Part shown: positions 26,895-38,092 of the stretch, in pieces
Layout: the number at the start of each line of letters is the position of its first letter
How positions within the stretch are numbered: position 1 is the stretch's first letter
NCBI RefSeq assembly: GCF_034344865.1
Contig: NZ_CP133774.1
Location: 558,001-622,000 of the forward strand
Length of the DNA stretch: 64,000 nt
From: Pseudomonas sp. 10S4
GTDB lineage: Bacteria; Pseudomonadota; Gammaproteobacteria; Pseudomonadales; Pseudomonadaceae
Reading direction: 5' to 3'
Program-made: the position numbers and the translations under genes
Notes under the pieces: generated by a model
The model's input: the letters and a program-made list of their open reading frames with translations, nothing else
Databases searched by the model: none
What the model was told of the DNA's origin: nothing

Positions 26895-28705
26895 ATGATC
26901 GCTTGCCTGCGGCTGTTCTCTGCCCTCTGCCTCGCTGCCTTGCTGGTGGCTTGCGCCAGCTCGCCCTCCTCCAGCCTTGGCGAACTTCCACGCACCCCGG
27001 ATGCCAGTATCGAGCAATTGCTCGAAAAGGCTGCCCAAAGCAAAACGCCGGAACAAGCTGCACTGTTTCGCCTGAGCGCGGCAGACCTGGCTTACCGTCA
27101 GGGCAATGCCGGCCAGTCCGCGCAAATCCTGCAACAGGTGCCGATGGAACAACTCAAGCCTGGCCAACAGGTCTTCGCCAGCACTCTGGCGGCTGAACTG
27201 GCCATGGTGCGCAATCAGCCCAAAGCGGCGCTGACTGCCTTGAGCCATCCGAGCCTGCAACGCTTGGGCGAACTGCCTGTCGAGCAACAAGTACGCACCG
27301 GCACCGTTCACGCCCGCGCCCTTGAAGCCGATGGCCAGACCCTGGCCGCTGCACGGGAACGCATCTTTATTGCGCCAATGCTCGAAGGTGAAGCAGCCAG
27401 CAAAAACCACGAAGCGATCTGGATCCTGATCGCCTCGCTGCCCACAGATCAATTGCAGCCGACCACCTCCGACGACCTCGGTGGCTGGATGGGCCTGGCT
27501 CTGGCGGTGAAAACTGCCGGCACACTGGAGCAGCAGCAAGCGGCGATCGACAACTGGCGCGCACAGAATCCCAAGCACCCAGCCGCCCTTCAATTGCCGC
27601 TGCCGCTGACTAAACTCAAAGAGCTGGCGAGCCAGCCCCTGAGCAAAATTGCTCTGCTGCTGCCACAAGAAGGCCAGTTGGCGGCGGTTGGCAAGGCACT
27701 GCGCGACGGTTTCATGGCCGCTCACTACCAGGCACAACAAGCCGGGCAGAAGCCGCCAGCCATCGTGTTCTATGACAGCTCGAAACTGACCTCGATGGAC
27801 GAGTTCTATCGCAAGGCCCAGGCCGACGGCGTGCAACTGGTCGTTGGTCCGCTGGAGAAGCCGCTGGTCAAACAGCTCAGCGCTCACCCTCAGCTACCGA
27901 TCACCACGTTGGCGCTGAACTATAGCGAAGGCGAGCAAGGTCCGGCGCAGCTGTTCCAGTTTGGCCTTGCGGCTGAAGACGAAGCTCGCGAAGTGTCCCG
28001 CCGCGCTCGCGCCGATGGCCTGCATCGTGCTGCCATCATGGTGCCAAAAGGCGAATGGGGCGACCGCGTAATGAAGGCATTCAGCCAGGACTGGCAAGCG
28101 AACGGTGGCAGCATTGTCGCCGTCGAACGTGTTGACCAGCCGGTACAACTGGCACAGCAGATTGCTGACATGTTCCAGTTGCGCCAGAGCGAAGGTCGCG
28201 CCAAGAGCCTGCAGAGCACCGTTGGCTCGCAAGTCGCCGCCCAGCCTTCCCGTCGTCAGGACATCGAGTTCATCTTCCTGGCGGCCACCCCGCAACAGGC
28301 GCAACAGATCAAACCAACCCTGAACTTCCAGTACGCCGGTGACGTCCCGGTTTACGCGACGTCCCACGTGTTCAGTGCCAGCGGCGATGTAAACCAGTAC
28401 AACGACATGAACGGTGTGCGCTTCTGCGAAACCCCGTGGCTACTGGATGCCAACGATCCACTGCGCAAACAGGTCACTGCACAATGGCCGCAGGCCGGTG
28501 GCAGCCTCGGTCGCCTTTACGCAATGGGTGTTGACGCCTATCGCCTGGCACCGCGCCTGGGGCAACTCAAGGCTTTGCCGGACAGCCGCATCGAAGGTCA
28601 ATCGGGCAGCCTCGGCATGACCCAGAACCAACGCGTGGTTCGCCAGTTGCCGTGGGCACAGTTCGTTAATGGTCAGATTCAACGCCTGCCGGACACCCCG
28701 CGCTA

Positions 28706-28706
<1 letters not shown>
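26895..28706 (+). CDS. lpoA: Penicillin-binding protein activator LpoA-like lipoprotein
   Basis: This 603-residue protein begins with a lipoprotein signal peptide (lipobox LVAC, Cys20). It has a helical TPR-like N-terminal domain (about 35-250) and a periplasmic-binding-protein-like C-terminal domain from about residue 250 (SKIALLLPQEGQLAAVGKAL). LpoA sits on the inner face of the outer membrane and activates the synthase PBP1A. It heads the lpoA-yraN-gmhA-dolP group, and its stop overlaps the yraN start. Confidence 0.92.
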
Positions 28707-30344
<1,638 letters not shown>

Positions 30345-30403
30345 TGCCCCTCTTGTAGGAGCATGGCTTGCCGGCGATGGCGCTCTTGAGATCGCCCTCG
30401 CCC

Positions 30404-30481
30404 TGTAGGAACTGCCGAAGGCTGCGATCTTTTGATCTTAAAAAGCCAAAGTCAAAAGATCGCAGCCTTCGGCAGCTCCTA
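30404..30481. repeat. REP-type inverted pair, GGAGCTGCCGAAGGCTGCGA family
   Basis: Two inverted copies of TGTAGGAnCTGCCGAAGGCTGCGATCTTTTGA-type sequence face each other across about 15 bases. A partial element of the GGCTTGCCGGCGATGG type lies just upstream (30357-30382). The same family occurs at 54978 and 62631. Confidence 0.85.
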
Positions 30482-30500
30482 CCCGTTTGAAAGTGGTGAA

Positions 30501-30534
30501 TAAAAAAGGCGATCCTTTCGGATCGCCTTTTTTA
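30501..30534. terminator. Bidirectional terminator between dolP and sspB
   Basis: TAAAAAAGGCGATCC, a TTTC loop and GGATCGCCTTTTTTA form a perfect stem with A/T tracts on both sides. It lies immediately next to the sspB stop at 30535, and serves both converging units. Confidence 0.88.
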
Positions 30535-30948
30535 TTACTTCACCACTTTCAAACTTGGTCGACCGCTGGGACGCGGCGGCTCGTTGTCGGGTGGCGGAAC
30601 ATCATCGTCCGGCTCGATCTCTTCGTCGTCTTCCATAGGCGACTCCAGATCAAACACCATGCCTTGGCCGTTCTCCCGGGCGTAAATGCCCAGGATCGAA
30701 GCGATAGGCACGAACAGGGTGTGCGGCACGCCACCGAAGCGCCCTTCGAAGCTGACCGCTTCGTTGTCCATGTGCAAATGACGCACGGCTGCCGGCGAAA
30801 CGTTCAGGACAATTTGTCCATCACTGGCGAAACCTTGAGGCACCTGCACCGACGGATATTCGGAATTGACCAGCATGTGCGGGGTGCAATCGTTATCAAC
30901 AATCCACTCGTAGAGCGCGCGGACCAGATAAGGTCGACTGGAGTTCAT
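30535..30948 (-). CDS. sspB: ClpXP adaptor SspB
   Basis: This 137-residue adaptor delivers ssrA-tagged proteins to ClpXP. The N-terminal substrate-binding domain starts NSSRPYLVRALYEWIVDNDC and continues through SFEGRFGGVPHTLFVPI. After an acidic, disordered linker (EDDEEIEPDDDVPPPD), the C-terminal RPSLKVVK is the ClpX-binding tail. It is 16 bases downstream of sspA, as usual. Confidence 0.96.
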   Translation of the reverse strand: MNSSRPYLVRALYEWIVDNDCTPHMLVNSEYPSVQVPQGFASDGQIVLNVSPAAVRHLHMDNEAVSFEGRFGGVPHTLFVPIASILGIYARENGQGMVFDLESPMEDDEEIEPDDDVPPPDNEPPRPSGRPSLKVVK

Positions 30949-30964
30949 AGCGGCTCCTTAAGCC

Positions 30965-31582
30965 TTAGCGCATATCGCGTTCGACACCAGACAGACTCGC
31001 CTGGAAAGCCTCACGCGCGAAAGAGCGCTCCATGTAATCAAGCAACGGCTTGGCAGGCCGCGGCAGTTCAATACCCAGAATCGGCAATCGCCAGAGTATT
31101 GGCAATAGGCAGCAATCCACCAGACTTTGTTCCTCGCTGAGGAAAAACGGCTTGTCGGCGAACAACGGCGACACGCCAGTCAGGCTTTCGCGCAGCTCTT
31201 TACGAGCCACGACGCGGGCTGCTTCCTTGGACCGGGAATCCAGAATCAGATCCACCAGGCCACACCAGTCACGCTGAATACGATGAATCAGCAGACGGCT
31301 ATTTGCACGCGCCACAGGATAAACCGGCAGTAAAGGCGGGTGCGGGTAACGCTCATCCAGATATTCCATCACCACGGTCGACTCCCACAACGCCAGGTCA
31401 CGATCGACCAGGGTGGGCAAGCTGCCGTAAGGGTTCACTTCGATCAGTTTAGGCGGGTGACGACCAGCTTCCACGTAAATGATCTCGGCGCTGACACCCT
31501 TCTCTGCAAGTACGATGCGTACTCGGTGGGAATAGTGGTCGGCGGGGTCGGAGTAACAGGCCAACCGATTGGTCACGCCCAT
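30965..31582 (-). CDS. sspA: Stringent starvation protein A (GST fold)
   Basis: This 205-residue protein has a thioredoxin-like N-terminal and a helical C-terminal GST domain ([20 protein letters not shown], then [17 protein letters not shown]). SspA binds RNA polymerase and modulates stress and virulence gene transcription rather than conjugating glutathione. A long nested hairpin (31625-31706) lies in its 5' leader, downstream of petC. Confidence 0.95.
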   Translation of the reverse strand: MGVTNRLACYSDPADHYSHRVRIVLAEKGVSAEIIYVEAGRHPPKLIEVNPYGSLPTLVDRDLALWESTVVMEYLDERYPHPPLLPVYPVARANSRLLIHRIQRDWCGLVDLILDSRSKEAARVVARKELRESLTGVSPLFADKPFFLSEEQSLVDCCLLPILWRLPILGIELPRPAKPLLDYMERSFAREAFQASLSGVERDMR

Positions 31583-31624
31583 GGCGGTCCTCCTCGCTTG
31601 TAGAAATTATCGGAAGCGGAAAAA

Positions 31625-31706
31625 CGCGCGCGCCCAGAGGACGCCTCCCGTAACGCCTGGCTCACCAGACTCGTTACACCTTCAGAGACGCCCCTGGGCG
31701 CGCGCG
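31625..31706 (-). promoter_or_regulatory. Nested GC-rich hairpin with T-run between petC and sspA
   Basis: A 16-bp outer stem with one mismatch pairs 31625-31640 with 31691-31706 (CGCGCGCGCCCAG against CTGGGCGCGCGCG). Within its loop a second stem pairs GTAACG (31650-31655) with CGTTAC (31672-31677), around an inner CTGG/CCAG. On the minus strand the outer stem ends in TTTTT, so it may terminate petABC mRNA or attenuate read-through into sspA. Confidence 0.6.
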
Positions 31707-31732
31707 ATTAACAGCAATTGCTTACAGCTTTA

Positions 31733-32515
31733 TCAATGTACGTCTTTCCAGTATTCACGCTTGAGCAAGTATGCGAATACGAAGAAGAACGCCAGGTACA
31801 GCAATACATAGGTACCGATGCGCTGATGTTGCAGCTTAACCGGGTTAGCCGAGTAAGCGAGGAAGGTTACCAGATTCTTGACCTTCTCATTGAACTGCTC
31901 TTCGTTCAGAGCACCGGTCTTCGGCACGATGGTCAGCTGATCGCACGCTTCATGAGTCAGTGGCGTACCGGTCAGCGGATCATACTGCTTCTTGTCGTCC
32001 TCGACGATTTGAACCTGTTTGCAGCCGACCACCTGACGACCTTGCAGACCGACCAGCACGTTAGGCATACCGACATTCGGGAAAACCTTGTTGTTCACAC
32101 CCCAAGGACGCGCCGGGTCTTCATAGAACGAACGCAGGTAACCGTAGAGCCAGTCAGTGCCACGAACGCGAGCAACGAGGGTCAGGTCCGGCGGTGCAGC
32201 ACCGAACCAGGCCTTGGCGTCTGCAGACTGCATGCCGATGGTCATGTGGTCGCCGATCTTGGCACCCGTGAACACCAGGTTTTTCAGCATCAGATCATGA
32301 GGAATACCCAGATCGTCGGCAACGCGCTCATAGCGCTGGAACTTGGCACTGTGGCAGCCCATGCAATAGTTGGCGAACGTACGCGCGCCGTCCTGCATGG
32401 CCGCTTTATCGGAAACGTCGATGTCGACTTTTTCCAGCTCGGGACCACCGTGCTCGGCTGCAAAGGACAACATCGGCATGGCAGCAAGAATCAATACAGC
32501 AAATAGCTTTTTCAT
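31733..32515 (-). CDS. petC: Ubiquinol-cytochrome c reductase cytochrome c1
   Basis: This 260-residue protein starts at ATG 32515, overlapping the cytochrome b stop. It has a signal peptide (MKKLFAVLILAAMPMLSFAA), a haem c site CMGCH, a distal axial Met region (MTIGMQSAD) and a C-terminal membrane anchor (YVLLYLAFFFVFAYLLKREYW). It passes electrons from the Rieske centre to soluble cytochrome c in the periplasm. Confidence 0.97.
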   Translation of the reverse strand: MKKLFAVLILAAMPMLSFAAEHGGPELEKVDIDVSDKAAMQDGARTFANYCMGCHSAKFQRYERVADDLGIPHDLMLKNLVFTGAKIGDHMTIGMQSADAKAWFGAAPPDLTLVARVRGTDWLYGYLRSFYEDPARPWGVNNKVFPNVGMPNVLVGLQGRQVVGCKQVQIVEDDKKQYDPLTGTPLTHEACDQLTIVPKTGALNEEQFNEKVKNLVTFLAYSANPVKLQHQRIGTYVLLYLAFFFVFAYLLKREYWKDVH

Positions 32516-33726
32516 CAGCCAGTCACCCTTTCCGGAACCGGTTTGGTCTTCTCGAGCCTGGTGTAGAACGGCATCAGAATGAAGTAGGCGAAGTACAGGA
32601 AGGTGCAAATCTGCGATACCAGCGTACGCTCAGGGGTTGGGGCCAATACGCCCAGCACGCCGAGGATCACGAAACAGATGCAGAACACCCAAAGCCAGAT
32701 CTTGCTCAGCCAGCCCTTGTAGCGCATGGACTTGACTGGACTCCGATCGAGCCACGGCAGGACAAACAGCATGGCAATCGAAGCACCCATGGCGATAACA
32801 CCCATGAGCTTGTCCGGAATCGCCCTCAAGATTGCGTAGAACGGTGTGAAGTACCAGACCGGAGCGATGTGCTCTGGGGTCTTGAAGGCGTTGGCCACTT
32901 CAAAGTTCGGCTTCTCGAGGAAGTAACCGCCCATTTCCGGGAAAAAGAACACGATCGAGCAGAAGATGAACAGGAACACCACCACGCCGACGATATCTTT
33001 CACGGTGTAGTACGGGTGGAAAGCAATGCCGTCCAGCGGTACGCCGTTTTCGTCTTTGTGTTTCTTGATGTCCACGCCGTCCGGGTTATTCGAGCCGACT
33101 TCGTGCAGCGCCAGAACGTGCAACACCACGAGACCGAGGATCACGATCGGCAGGGCCACAACGTGCAAGGCGAAGAAGCGGTTCAGGGTAATACCGGAAA
33201 TCAGATAGTCACCACGGATCCACTGGGTCAGGTCGTTACCGATGACCGGGATCGCACCGAACAGCGAGATGATCACCTGGGCACCCCAGTAGGACATCTG
33301 ACCCCAAGGCAGCAGGTAACCCATGAAAGCTTCGGCCATCAGCGCCAGGTAGATCAGCATGCCAAAGACCCACACCAGCTCACGCGGCTTCTGGTAAGAA
33401 CCGTAGAGCAAGCCACGGAACATATGCAGATAGACCACGATGAAGAACGCCGAAGCGCCGGTGGAGTGCAGCAGACGCAGGATCGAGCCGTACTCGACGT
33501 CGCGCATGATGTATTCGACGGAGGCAAATGCTTCTTCCGCCGACGGGGTGTAGCTCATGGTCAGCCAGACACCGGTTACGATCTGGTTGACCAGAACGAG
33601 CAGTGCGAGGGAACCAAAGAAATAGAAGAAGTTGAAGTTCTTCGGGGCGTAGTACTTGCTGAGATGGTCTTCCCACATTTTGGTCGCGGGAAAGCGCGCA
33701 TCAACCCAATCCATGAACTTGCTCAT
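32515..33726 (-). CDS. petB: Ubiquinol-cytochrome c reductase cytochrome b
   Basis: This 403-residue integral membrane subunit carries the quinol oxidation and reduction sites. The two haem-ligand histidine pairs lie in RLLHSTGASAFFIVVYLHMF and FFALHVVALPIVILGLVVLH. The Qo-site loop appears as GYLLPWGQMSYWG, with a PEMGGYF variant of the PEWY motif region. ATG 33726 overlaps the petA stop (TGATG), and a GTG one codon earlier is an alternative. Confidence 0.96.
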   Translation of the reverse strand: MSKFMDWVDARFPATKMWEDHLSKYYAPKNFNFFYFFGSLALLVLVNQIVTGVWLTMSYTPSAEEAFASVEYIMRDVEYGSILRLLHSTGASAFFIVVYLHMFRGLLYGSYQKPRELVWVFGMLIYLALMAEAFMGYLLPWGQMSYWGAQVIISLFGAIPVIGNDLTQWIRGDYLISGITLNRFFALHVVALPIVILGLVVLHVLALHEVGSNNPDGVDIKKHKDENGVPLDGIAFHPYYTVKDIVGVVVFLFIFCSIVFFFPEMGGYFLEKPNFEVANAFKTPEHIAPVWYFTPFYAILRAIPDKLMGVIAMGASIAMLFVLPWLDRSPVKSMRYKGWLSKIWLWVFCICFVILGVLGVLAPTPERTLVSQICTFLYFAYFILMPFYTRLEKTKPVPERVTG

Positions 33727-34319
33727 CACGCTTTCTCCGTATCGACGCCAATGACAATAATCTCATCGGTCTCATAGGAATGCGGGGGAACTGGCAGGTT
33801 CAGAGGCGCAGGTTGCGACTTGTAGACGCGACCAGCCAGATCGTAATGGGAACCGTGGCAAGGGCAGAAATAACCACCTACCCAGTCTTTGCCCAGATCA
33901 GCGGGTGCCACTTCAGGGCGGAAGGTCGGCGAGCAACCCAGGTGTGTGCAGATACCGATCAGCAGCAGAACCTCTGGCTTGATCGAACGCGTTTCTGGAT
34001 CAACGTAGGTCGGTTGTGTCGAGTTCTTGGAGGTCGGGTCAGACAACTGGCCCTCGATCTTCTTCAGATTCCCCAGGATTTCCGCGGTTCGGCGGACAAT
34101 GAATACTGGCTGACCGCGCCACTCAGCAATCATCTGCTGGCCTGGCTCGACTTTGCTGACATTCACTTTCACCGGTGCACCTGCGGCTTTCGCCTTGGCA
34201 CTGGGAAACCATGACCCCACGAACGGGACCGCAGCCCCCACCGCTCCTGCAGCACCCACCACGGATGTGGCTGCTACCAAGAAGCGACGCCGGCCTGCAT
34301 TCACGCCGTCATTGCTCAT
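33726..34319 (-). CDS. petA: Ubiquinol-cytochrome c reductase Rieske iron-sulfur subunit
   Basis: This 197-residue protein has a twin-arginine-type signal anchor (RRRFLVAATSVVGAAGAVGA) and the two cluster-binding boxes CTHLGC and CPCHGSHYD, whose Cys and His hold the 2Fe-2S centre. It is the first gene of petA-petB-petC, with each start overlapping the preceding stop. Confidence 0.97.
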   Translation of the reverse strand: MSNDGVNAGRRRFLVAATSVVGAAGAVGAAVPFVGSWFPSAKAKAAGAPVKVNVSKVEPGQQMIAEWRGQPVFIVRRTAEILGNLKKIEGQLSDPTSKNSTQPTYVDPETRSIKPEVLLLIGICTHLGCSPTFRPEVAPADLGKDWVGGYFCPCHGSHYDLAGRVYKSQPAPLNLPVPPHSYETDEIIVIGVDTEKA

Positions 34320-34586
34320 TCAGTCCTCTCCCATCAGCTTTGTGGCCTGTTAAATCAGGCATCTACTAAGTTAAAACTATGTACTTATAAAAATTTTGCC
34401 GAATGGTAATGAAAAGCCCCAATTCTGACAAGGTAATTACCCAAGGGCTCCACTGCCAAGCCTTGCAGTATAGGGGCTCTACGGATGTGGCAAGTTGTCA
34501 CAGCGCAATTCTTTGAGAAATCGCACGCATAAAAAAACGCCCAGCTCCGTGAGGAGATGGGCGTTCTTTTTGAACGTGGAAGCGAA
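34320..34586. other. Intergenic region petA / rpsI
   Basis: This gap carries the rpsI terminator (34531-34571) and the presumed petA promoter in an AT-rich stretch (34360-34400). I could not fix a good -35/-10 pair there. No ORF is supported. Confidence 0.5.
34531..34571 (-). terminator. Terminator of rplM-rpsI
   Basis: On the minus strand AACGCCCA, a CTCCTCACGGAGC inner stem and TGGGCGTTTTTTT form a strong hairpin with a T-run, 16 bases after the rpsI stop. Confidence 0.88.
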
Positions 34587-34979
34587 TTAACGCTTCGAGT
34601 ACTGCGGACGCTTACGCGCTTTACGCAGACCAACTTTCTTACGTTCAACTTCGCGAGCATCGCGAGTAACGAAGCCAGCTTTGCGCAGAGCGCCACGCAG
34701 GGTTTCGTCGTACTGCATCAGTGCGCGAGTGATACCGTGGCGGATTGCACCAGCTTGACCACTTACACCACCACCGATCACGGTGACGTAGATGTCGAAT
34801 TTCTCGACAGTCTCAGTCAGTTCCAGCGGCTGACGAACTACCATGCGGGCAGTTTCGCGGCCGAAGAAATTTTCCAGGGTGCGGTTGTTGATGGAGATGT
34901 TACCAGTACCCGGACGCAGGAAAACGCGTGCGGTTGCGGTCTTGCGACGGCCAGTGCCGTAATTTTGAGTCGCCGACAT
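34587..34979 (-). CDS. rpsI: 30S ribosomal protein S9
   Basis: This 130-residue protein carries the family signatures [17 protein letters not shown] and [19 protein letters not shown]. The basic tail ending RKRPQYSKR reaches the P-site tRNA. It is 14 bases downstream of rplM in the universal L13-S9 operon. Confidence 0.99.
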   Translation of the reverse strand: MSATQNYGTGRRKTATARVFLRPGTGNISINNRTLENFFGRETARMVVRQPLELTETVEKFDIYVTVIGGGVSGQAGAIRHGITRALMQYDETLRGALRKAGFVTRDAREVERKKVGLRKARKRPQYSKR

Positions 34980-34993
34980 AATGAACTATTCCG

Positions 34994-35422
34994 TTAAAAC
35001 TTCAGTTCTTGGGGCTGCTGAGCAGTATGAGGGTGTACAGCGCCCGCATAGACTTTCAGCTTACGATACATGTCGCGACCCAGCGGGTTCTTAGGCAGCA
35101 TGCCTTTGACCGCGGTCTCGATCACGCGCTCAGGGGCTTTAGCGATCAGCTTTTCGAAGTTGATCGACTTGATGCCGCCCGGGAAACCGGAGTGGGAGTA
35201 GTAGATCTTGTCGGTGGTTTTAGCACCAGTTACACGAATCTGCTCGGCATTGATAACGACGATGTAATCGCCGGTGTCAACGTGAGGAGTGTACTCAGCT
35301 TTATGCTTGCCACGCAGACGGCTCGCGATTTCGGTGGCCAGACGACCCAGGGTCTGACCTGCAGCGTCGACGACAAACCAGTCGCGCTGTACTGTTTCCG
35401 GTTTAGCAGTAAAAGTTTTCAT
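34994..35422 (-). CDS. rplM: 50S ribosomal protein L13
   Basis: This 142-residue protein contains [20 protein letters not shown] and the signature [20 protein letters not shown]. It is the first gene of the L13-S9 operon. A good promoter lies 42 bases upstream of the ATG. Confidence 0.99.
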   Translation of the reverse strand: MKTFTAKPETVQRDWFVVDAAGQTLGRLATEIASRLRGKHKAEYTPHVDTGDYIVVINAEQIRVTGAKTTDKIYYSHSGFPGGIKSINFEKLIAKAPERVIETAVKGMLPKNPLGRDMYRKLKVYAGAVHPHTAQQPQELKF

Positions 35423-35463
35423 TCTTTATAGCCTCAGGGGCCGCCCTGTAAATTAGACGGCGG

Positions 35464-35492
35464 ATCTTACTGAATAGTGCGTACTTTGACAA
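35464..35492 (-). promoter_or_regulatory. Sigma-70-type promoter of rplM-rpsI
   Basis: On the minus strand TTGTCA (35487-35492) and TAAGAT (35464-35469) are separated by 17 bases. A GC-rich, possibly structured leader (CCGCC / GGGCGG) lies between the start site and rplM. Confidence 0.6.
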
Positions 35493-35667
35493 GTCAAAGG
35501 CAGCCGGATACAGACGCTTTCGGGGGCTCGGGTCGGCGCGTCCGTTCAACGGCAAGATTCTTCGGCGGCGGCGCATCACTTCCACTGCAGAAAGAGGTGC
35601 GCAATTATGCAGATTGCGAAAAATATTTCAACCTGCTTTTATGATTGTTTTGCCCAAGGAGCACCCG

Positions 35668-36708
35668 ATGGACTATCGCCAGCTAGGCCGAACCAATCTG
35701 AACGTGAGTGCAATCTGTCTCGGAACCATGACCTGGGGCGAGCAAAACAGCGAGGCTGAAGCCTTCGCCCAGATTGAACGGGCCAAAAGCGCCGGGATCA
35801 ATTTCATCGACACCGCCGAAATGTACCCGGTGCCGCCCAAGGCCGAAACCTACGCCACCACCGAGCGCTACATCGGCAATTACTTCAAAAGCCGTGGTGA
35901 TCGTGCCGACTGGATCCTGGCGAGCAAGATCGCCGGCCCCGGCAACACCATCGATTACATCCGCGACAAAAACCTGCGGCACAACCGCCAGCACATCACC
36001 GAAGCGGTGGATGCCAGCCTCAAGCGCTTGCAGACCGACTACATCGACCTCTATCAATTGCACTGGCCGGAACGCAGCACCAATTTCTTCGGCCAACTGG
36101 GCTACAAGCACAAGATCGAAGCCAACCTCACCCCGCTCGAAGACACCCTCGAAGCGCTGGACGAGCAGGTCAAGGCCGGCAAAATTCGCCACATCGGCCT
36201 GTCCAACGAAACGCCGTGGGGCACCATGCGCTTCCTCGCCCTGGCCGAAGCCCGTGGCTGGCCGCGCGCCGTGTCGATCCAGAACCCGTACAACCTGCTC
36301 AACCGCAGCTTCGAAGTCGGCCTGGCGGAAATCGCCATTCGCGAACAGTGCGGCTTGCTGGCCTATTCGCCGCTGGCGTTCGGCTTCCTGTCGGGCAAGT
36401 ACGAAGGTGGTGCACGTCCGGCAAAGGGCCGCCTGAGCCTCTACAGCCGCTTCAGCCGCTATTTCAACGCGCAGTCGGAAGCAGCGTGCAGCCGTTACGT
36501 AGCACTGGCCCGTGAACACGGTCTGGACCCGGCGCAGATGGCGCTGGCATTCGTGACGGCGCAGCCGTTCGTGACCAGTAACATCATCGGCGCCACGACG
36601 CTTGAGCAACTGGATAGCAACATAGCGAGTTTCGAGCTGAAGCTTTCCGACGAAGTGCTGGCGGGAATCGAGGCGATTCACAAGGATCACCCGAATCCTG
36701 CTCCTTGA
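35668..36708 (+). CDS. Tas-like NADP(H)-dependent aldo/keto reductase
   Basis: This 346-residue TIM-barrel oxidoreductase starts at ATG 35668, after AAGGAGC. The N-terminal MDYRQLGRTNLNVSAICLGT and TMTWGEQNSEAEAF match Tas proteins. The catalytic Asp and Tyr are in FIDTAEMYPVP, the catalytic Lys in ILASKIAGPG and the His in LYQLHWPERSTNFFG. The physiological substrate is unknown. It stands alone between rplM (divergent) and a REP element. Confidence 0.92.
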   Translation: MDYRQLGRTNLNVSAICLGTMTWGEQNSEAEAFAQIERAKSAGINFIDTAEMYPVPPKAETYATTERYIGNYFKSRGDRADWILASKIAGPGNTIDYIRDKNLRHNRQHITEAVDASLKRLQTDYIDLYQLHWPERSTNFFGQLGYKHKIEANLTPLEDTLEALDEQVKAGKIRHIGLSNETPWGTMRFLALAEARGWPRAVSIQNPYNLLNRSFEVGLAEIAIREQCGLLAYSPLAFGFLSGKYEGGARPAKGRLSLYSRFSRYFNAQSEAACSRYVALAREHGLDPAQMALAFVTAQPFVTSNIIGATTLEQLDSNIASFELKLSDEVLAGIEAIHKDHPNPAP

Positions 36709-36726
36709 TTGATCTATAGACCCAAT

Positions 36727-36786
36727 CGTGGGCAAGCCACGCTCCCACAGGTTTGTGATCCTCTGTGGGAGCGTGGCTTGCCCGCG
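36727..36786. repeat. REP-type inverted pair, GTGGGAGCGTGGCTTGCCCG family
   Basis: CGTGGGCAAGCCACGCTCCC and its inverted copy GTGGGAGCGTGGCTTGCCCG face each other across a short loop after the aldo/keto reductase. It could act as a transcript-stabilising or terminating hairpin between convergent genes. Confidence 0.85.
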
Positions 36787-36811
36787 ATGACGGCCTAACA
36801 GTCACCGCAGA

Positions 36812-37948
36812 TCAAAGCGACCGCGCAATAATCTCCTTCATGATTTCGTTGGTCCCCGCATAGATCCGCTGCACCCGCGCATCCGCCCACGCCCGAGCTA
36901 TCGGGTATTCCCACATGTACCCGTAACCGCCATGCAATTGCACGCACTCGTCGAGTACCTTGCATTGCAGGTCCGTGCCCCAGTACTTGGCCATCGCTGC
37001 GGTAGGCACATCGAGTTTGCCTTGCAGGTGCAGTTCCAGGCACTTATCGACGAAGACCCGGCCAATCTGAATCTCGGTGGCCATCTCCGCCAGTTTGAAA
37101 CGGGTGTTCTGGAAGTCCGCAATCGCCTTCCCAAAGGCCTTGCGCTCACGGGTGTAATCCAGCGTCCATTGCAACGCCGCTTCTGCCGAAGCCAGCCCGC
37201 CGATGGCGACGGTAAGGCGTTCCTGCGGCAATTCCTGCATCAGGTAGGCGAACCCTGCCCCGGCCTGACCCAACAGGTTTTCCTTGGGCACCCGCACATC
37301 CTGGAAGAACAGCTCCGAGGTGTCTTGGGCCTTCATGCCGACTTTTTCCAGACGCTTGCCCTTGGCAAAGCCCGGCGTATTGGCTTCCACGAGAAACAAG
37401 CTAGTGCCCTTGGCCCCGGCCTTCGGATCGGTCTTGGCGACGACGATCACCAGATCCGCCAGAAAGCCATTGGTGATGAAGGTCTTCGAGCCATTGATCA
37501 CATACTCGTCGCCGTCCAGCACGGCAGTAGTCTTCACCCCTTGCAGGTCGGAACCGGCGCCAGGCTCGGTCATGGCAATCGCCGTTACCATTTCGCCAGA
37601 CACCAATTTCGGCAGGTACTTGTGCTTCAACGCTTCGCTGCCGTAATGCAGGATGTACGGCGCCACGATGTCCGAATGCAGCGAGAAACCGATCCCGGTC
37701 AGGCCGAGACGACCGACCTCTTCGATCACCACCGCGCTGTAGAGAAAGTCCGCCCCCAGCCCGCCATATTCCTCCGGCAGATGCGAGCAGAGCATCCCCG
37801 CCTCCCCCGCCTTGTTCCAGAGCTTGCGGTCGATATAGCCCTGCTTTTCCCATTGCCCATGGAACGGCACGGCCTCTTTTTCGAGGAACGTTCGCACGCT
37901 GTCGCGAAAAAGTTCGTGCTCGGAACTGAACAAGGTTCTGGGGATCAT
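36812..37948 (-). CDS. Long-chain-type acyl-CoA dehydrogenase
   Basis: This 378-residue flavoenzyme has the three ACAD domains. AMTEPGAGSDLQGVKT and the FAD-contacting FITNG region lie mid-protein, with LHGGYGYMWEYPIARAWADA near the end. The usual catalytic Glu of the YEGT motif is Ala here (RIYAGTNEI). As in long-chain and isovaleryl-CoA dehydrogenases, the base is probably Glu243 in LPQERL instead. It would introduce the first double bond of beta-oxidation into an acyl-CoA. It is divergent from the GlxA-type regulator at 38093. Confidence 0.92.
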   Translation of the reverse strand: MIPRTLFSSEHELFRDSVRTFLEKEAVPFHGQWEKQGYIDRKLWNKAGEAGMLCSHLPEEYGGLGADFLYSAVVIEEVGRLGLTGIGFSLHSDIVAPYILHYGSEALKHKYLPKLVSGEMVTAIAMTEPGAGSDLQGVKTTAVLDGDEYVINGSKTFITNGFLADLVIVVAKTDPKAGAKGTSLFLVEANTPGFAKGKRLEKVGMKAQDTSELFFQDVRVPKENLLGQAGAGFAYLMQELPQERLTVAIGGLASAEAALQWTLDYTRERKAFGKAIADFQNTRFKLAEMATEIQIGRVFVDKCLELHLQGKLDVPTAAMAKYWGTDLQCKVLDECVQLHGGYGYMWEYPIARAWADARVQRIYAGTNEIMKEIIARSL

Positions 37949-38092
37949 GCGGCACCTGTCGTGGTTGTTGGGAGGAGTTGACCTCAGAGACTAAGCCGCG
38001 CTTGCGATACAGGACACTGGACACATCAGACAAAAAATAAGACGATCCAGCCGTCTGGTGACCACTTTCCCCTATAAGAATAAAGTTGAATT

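Noticed and set aside
36932..37981. A 349-residue plus-strand frame opposite the acyl-CoA dehydrogenase
   Set aside because: The dehydrogenase frame has clear family motifs throughout. The opposite frame has none and is a GC-rich shadow.
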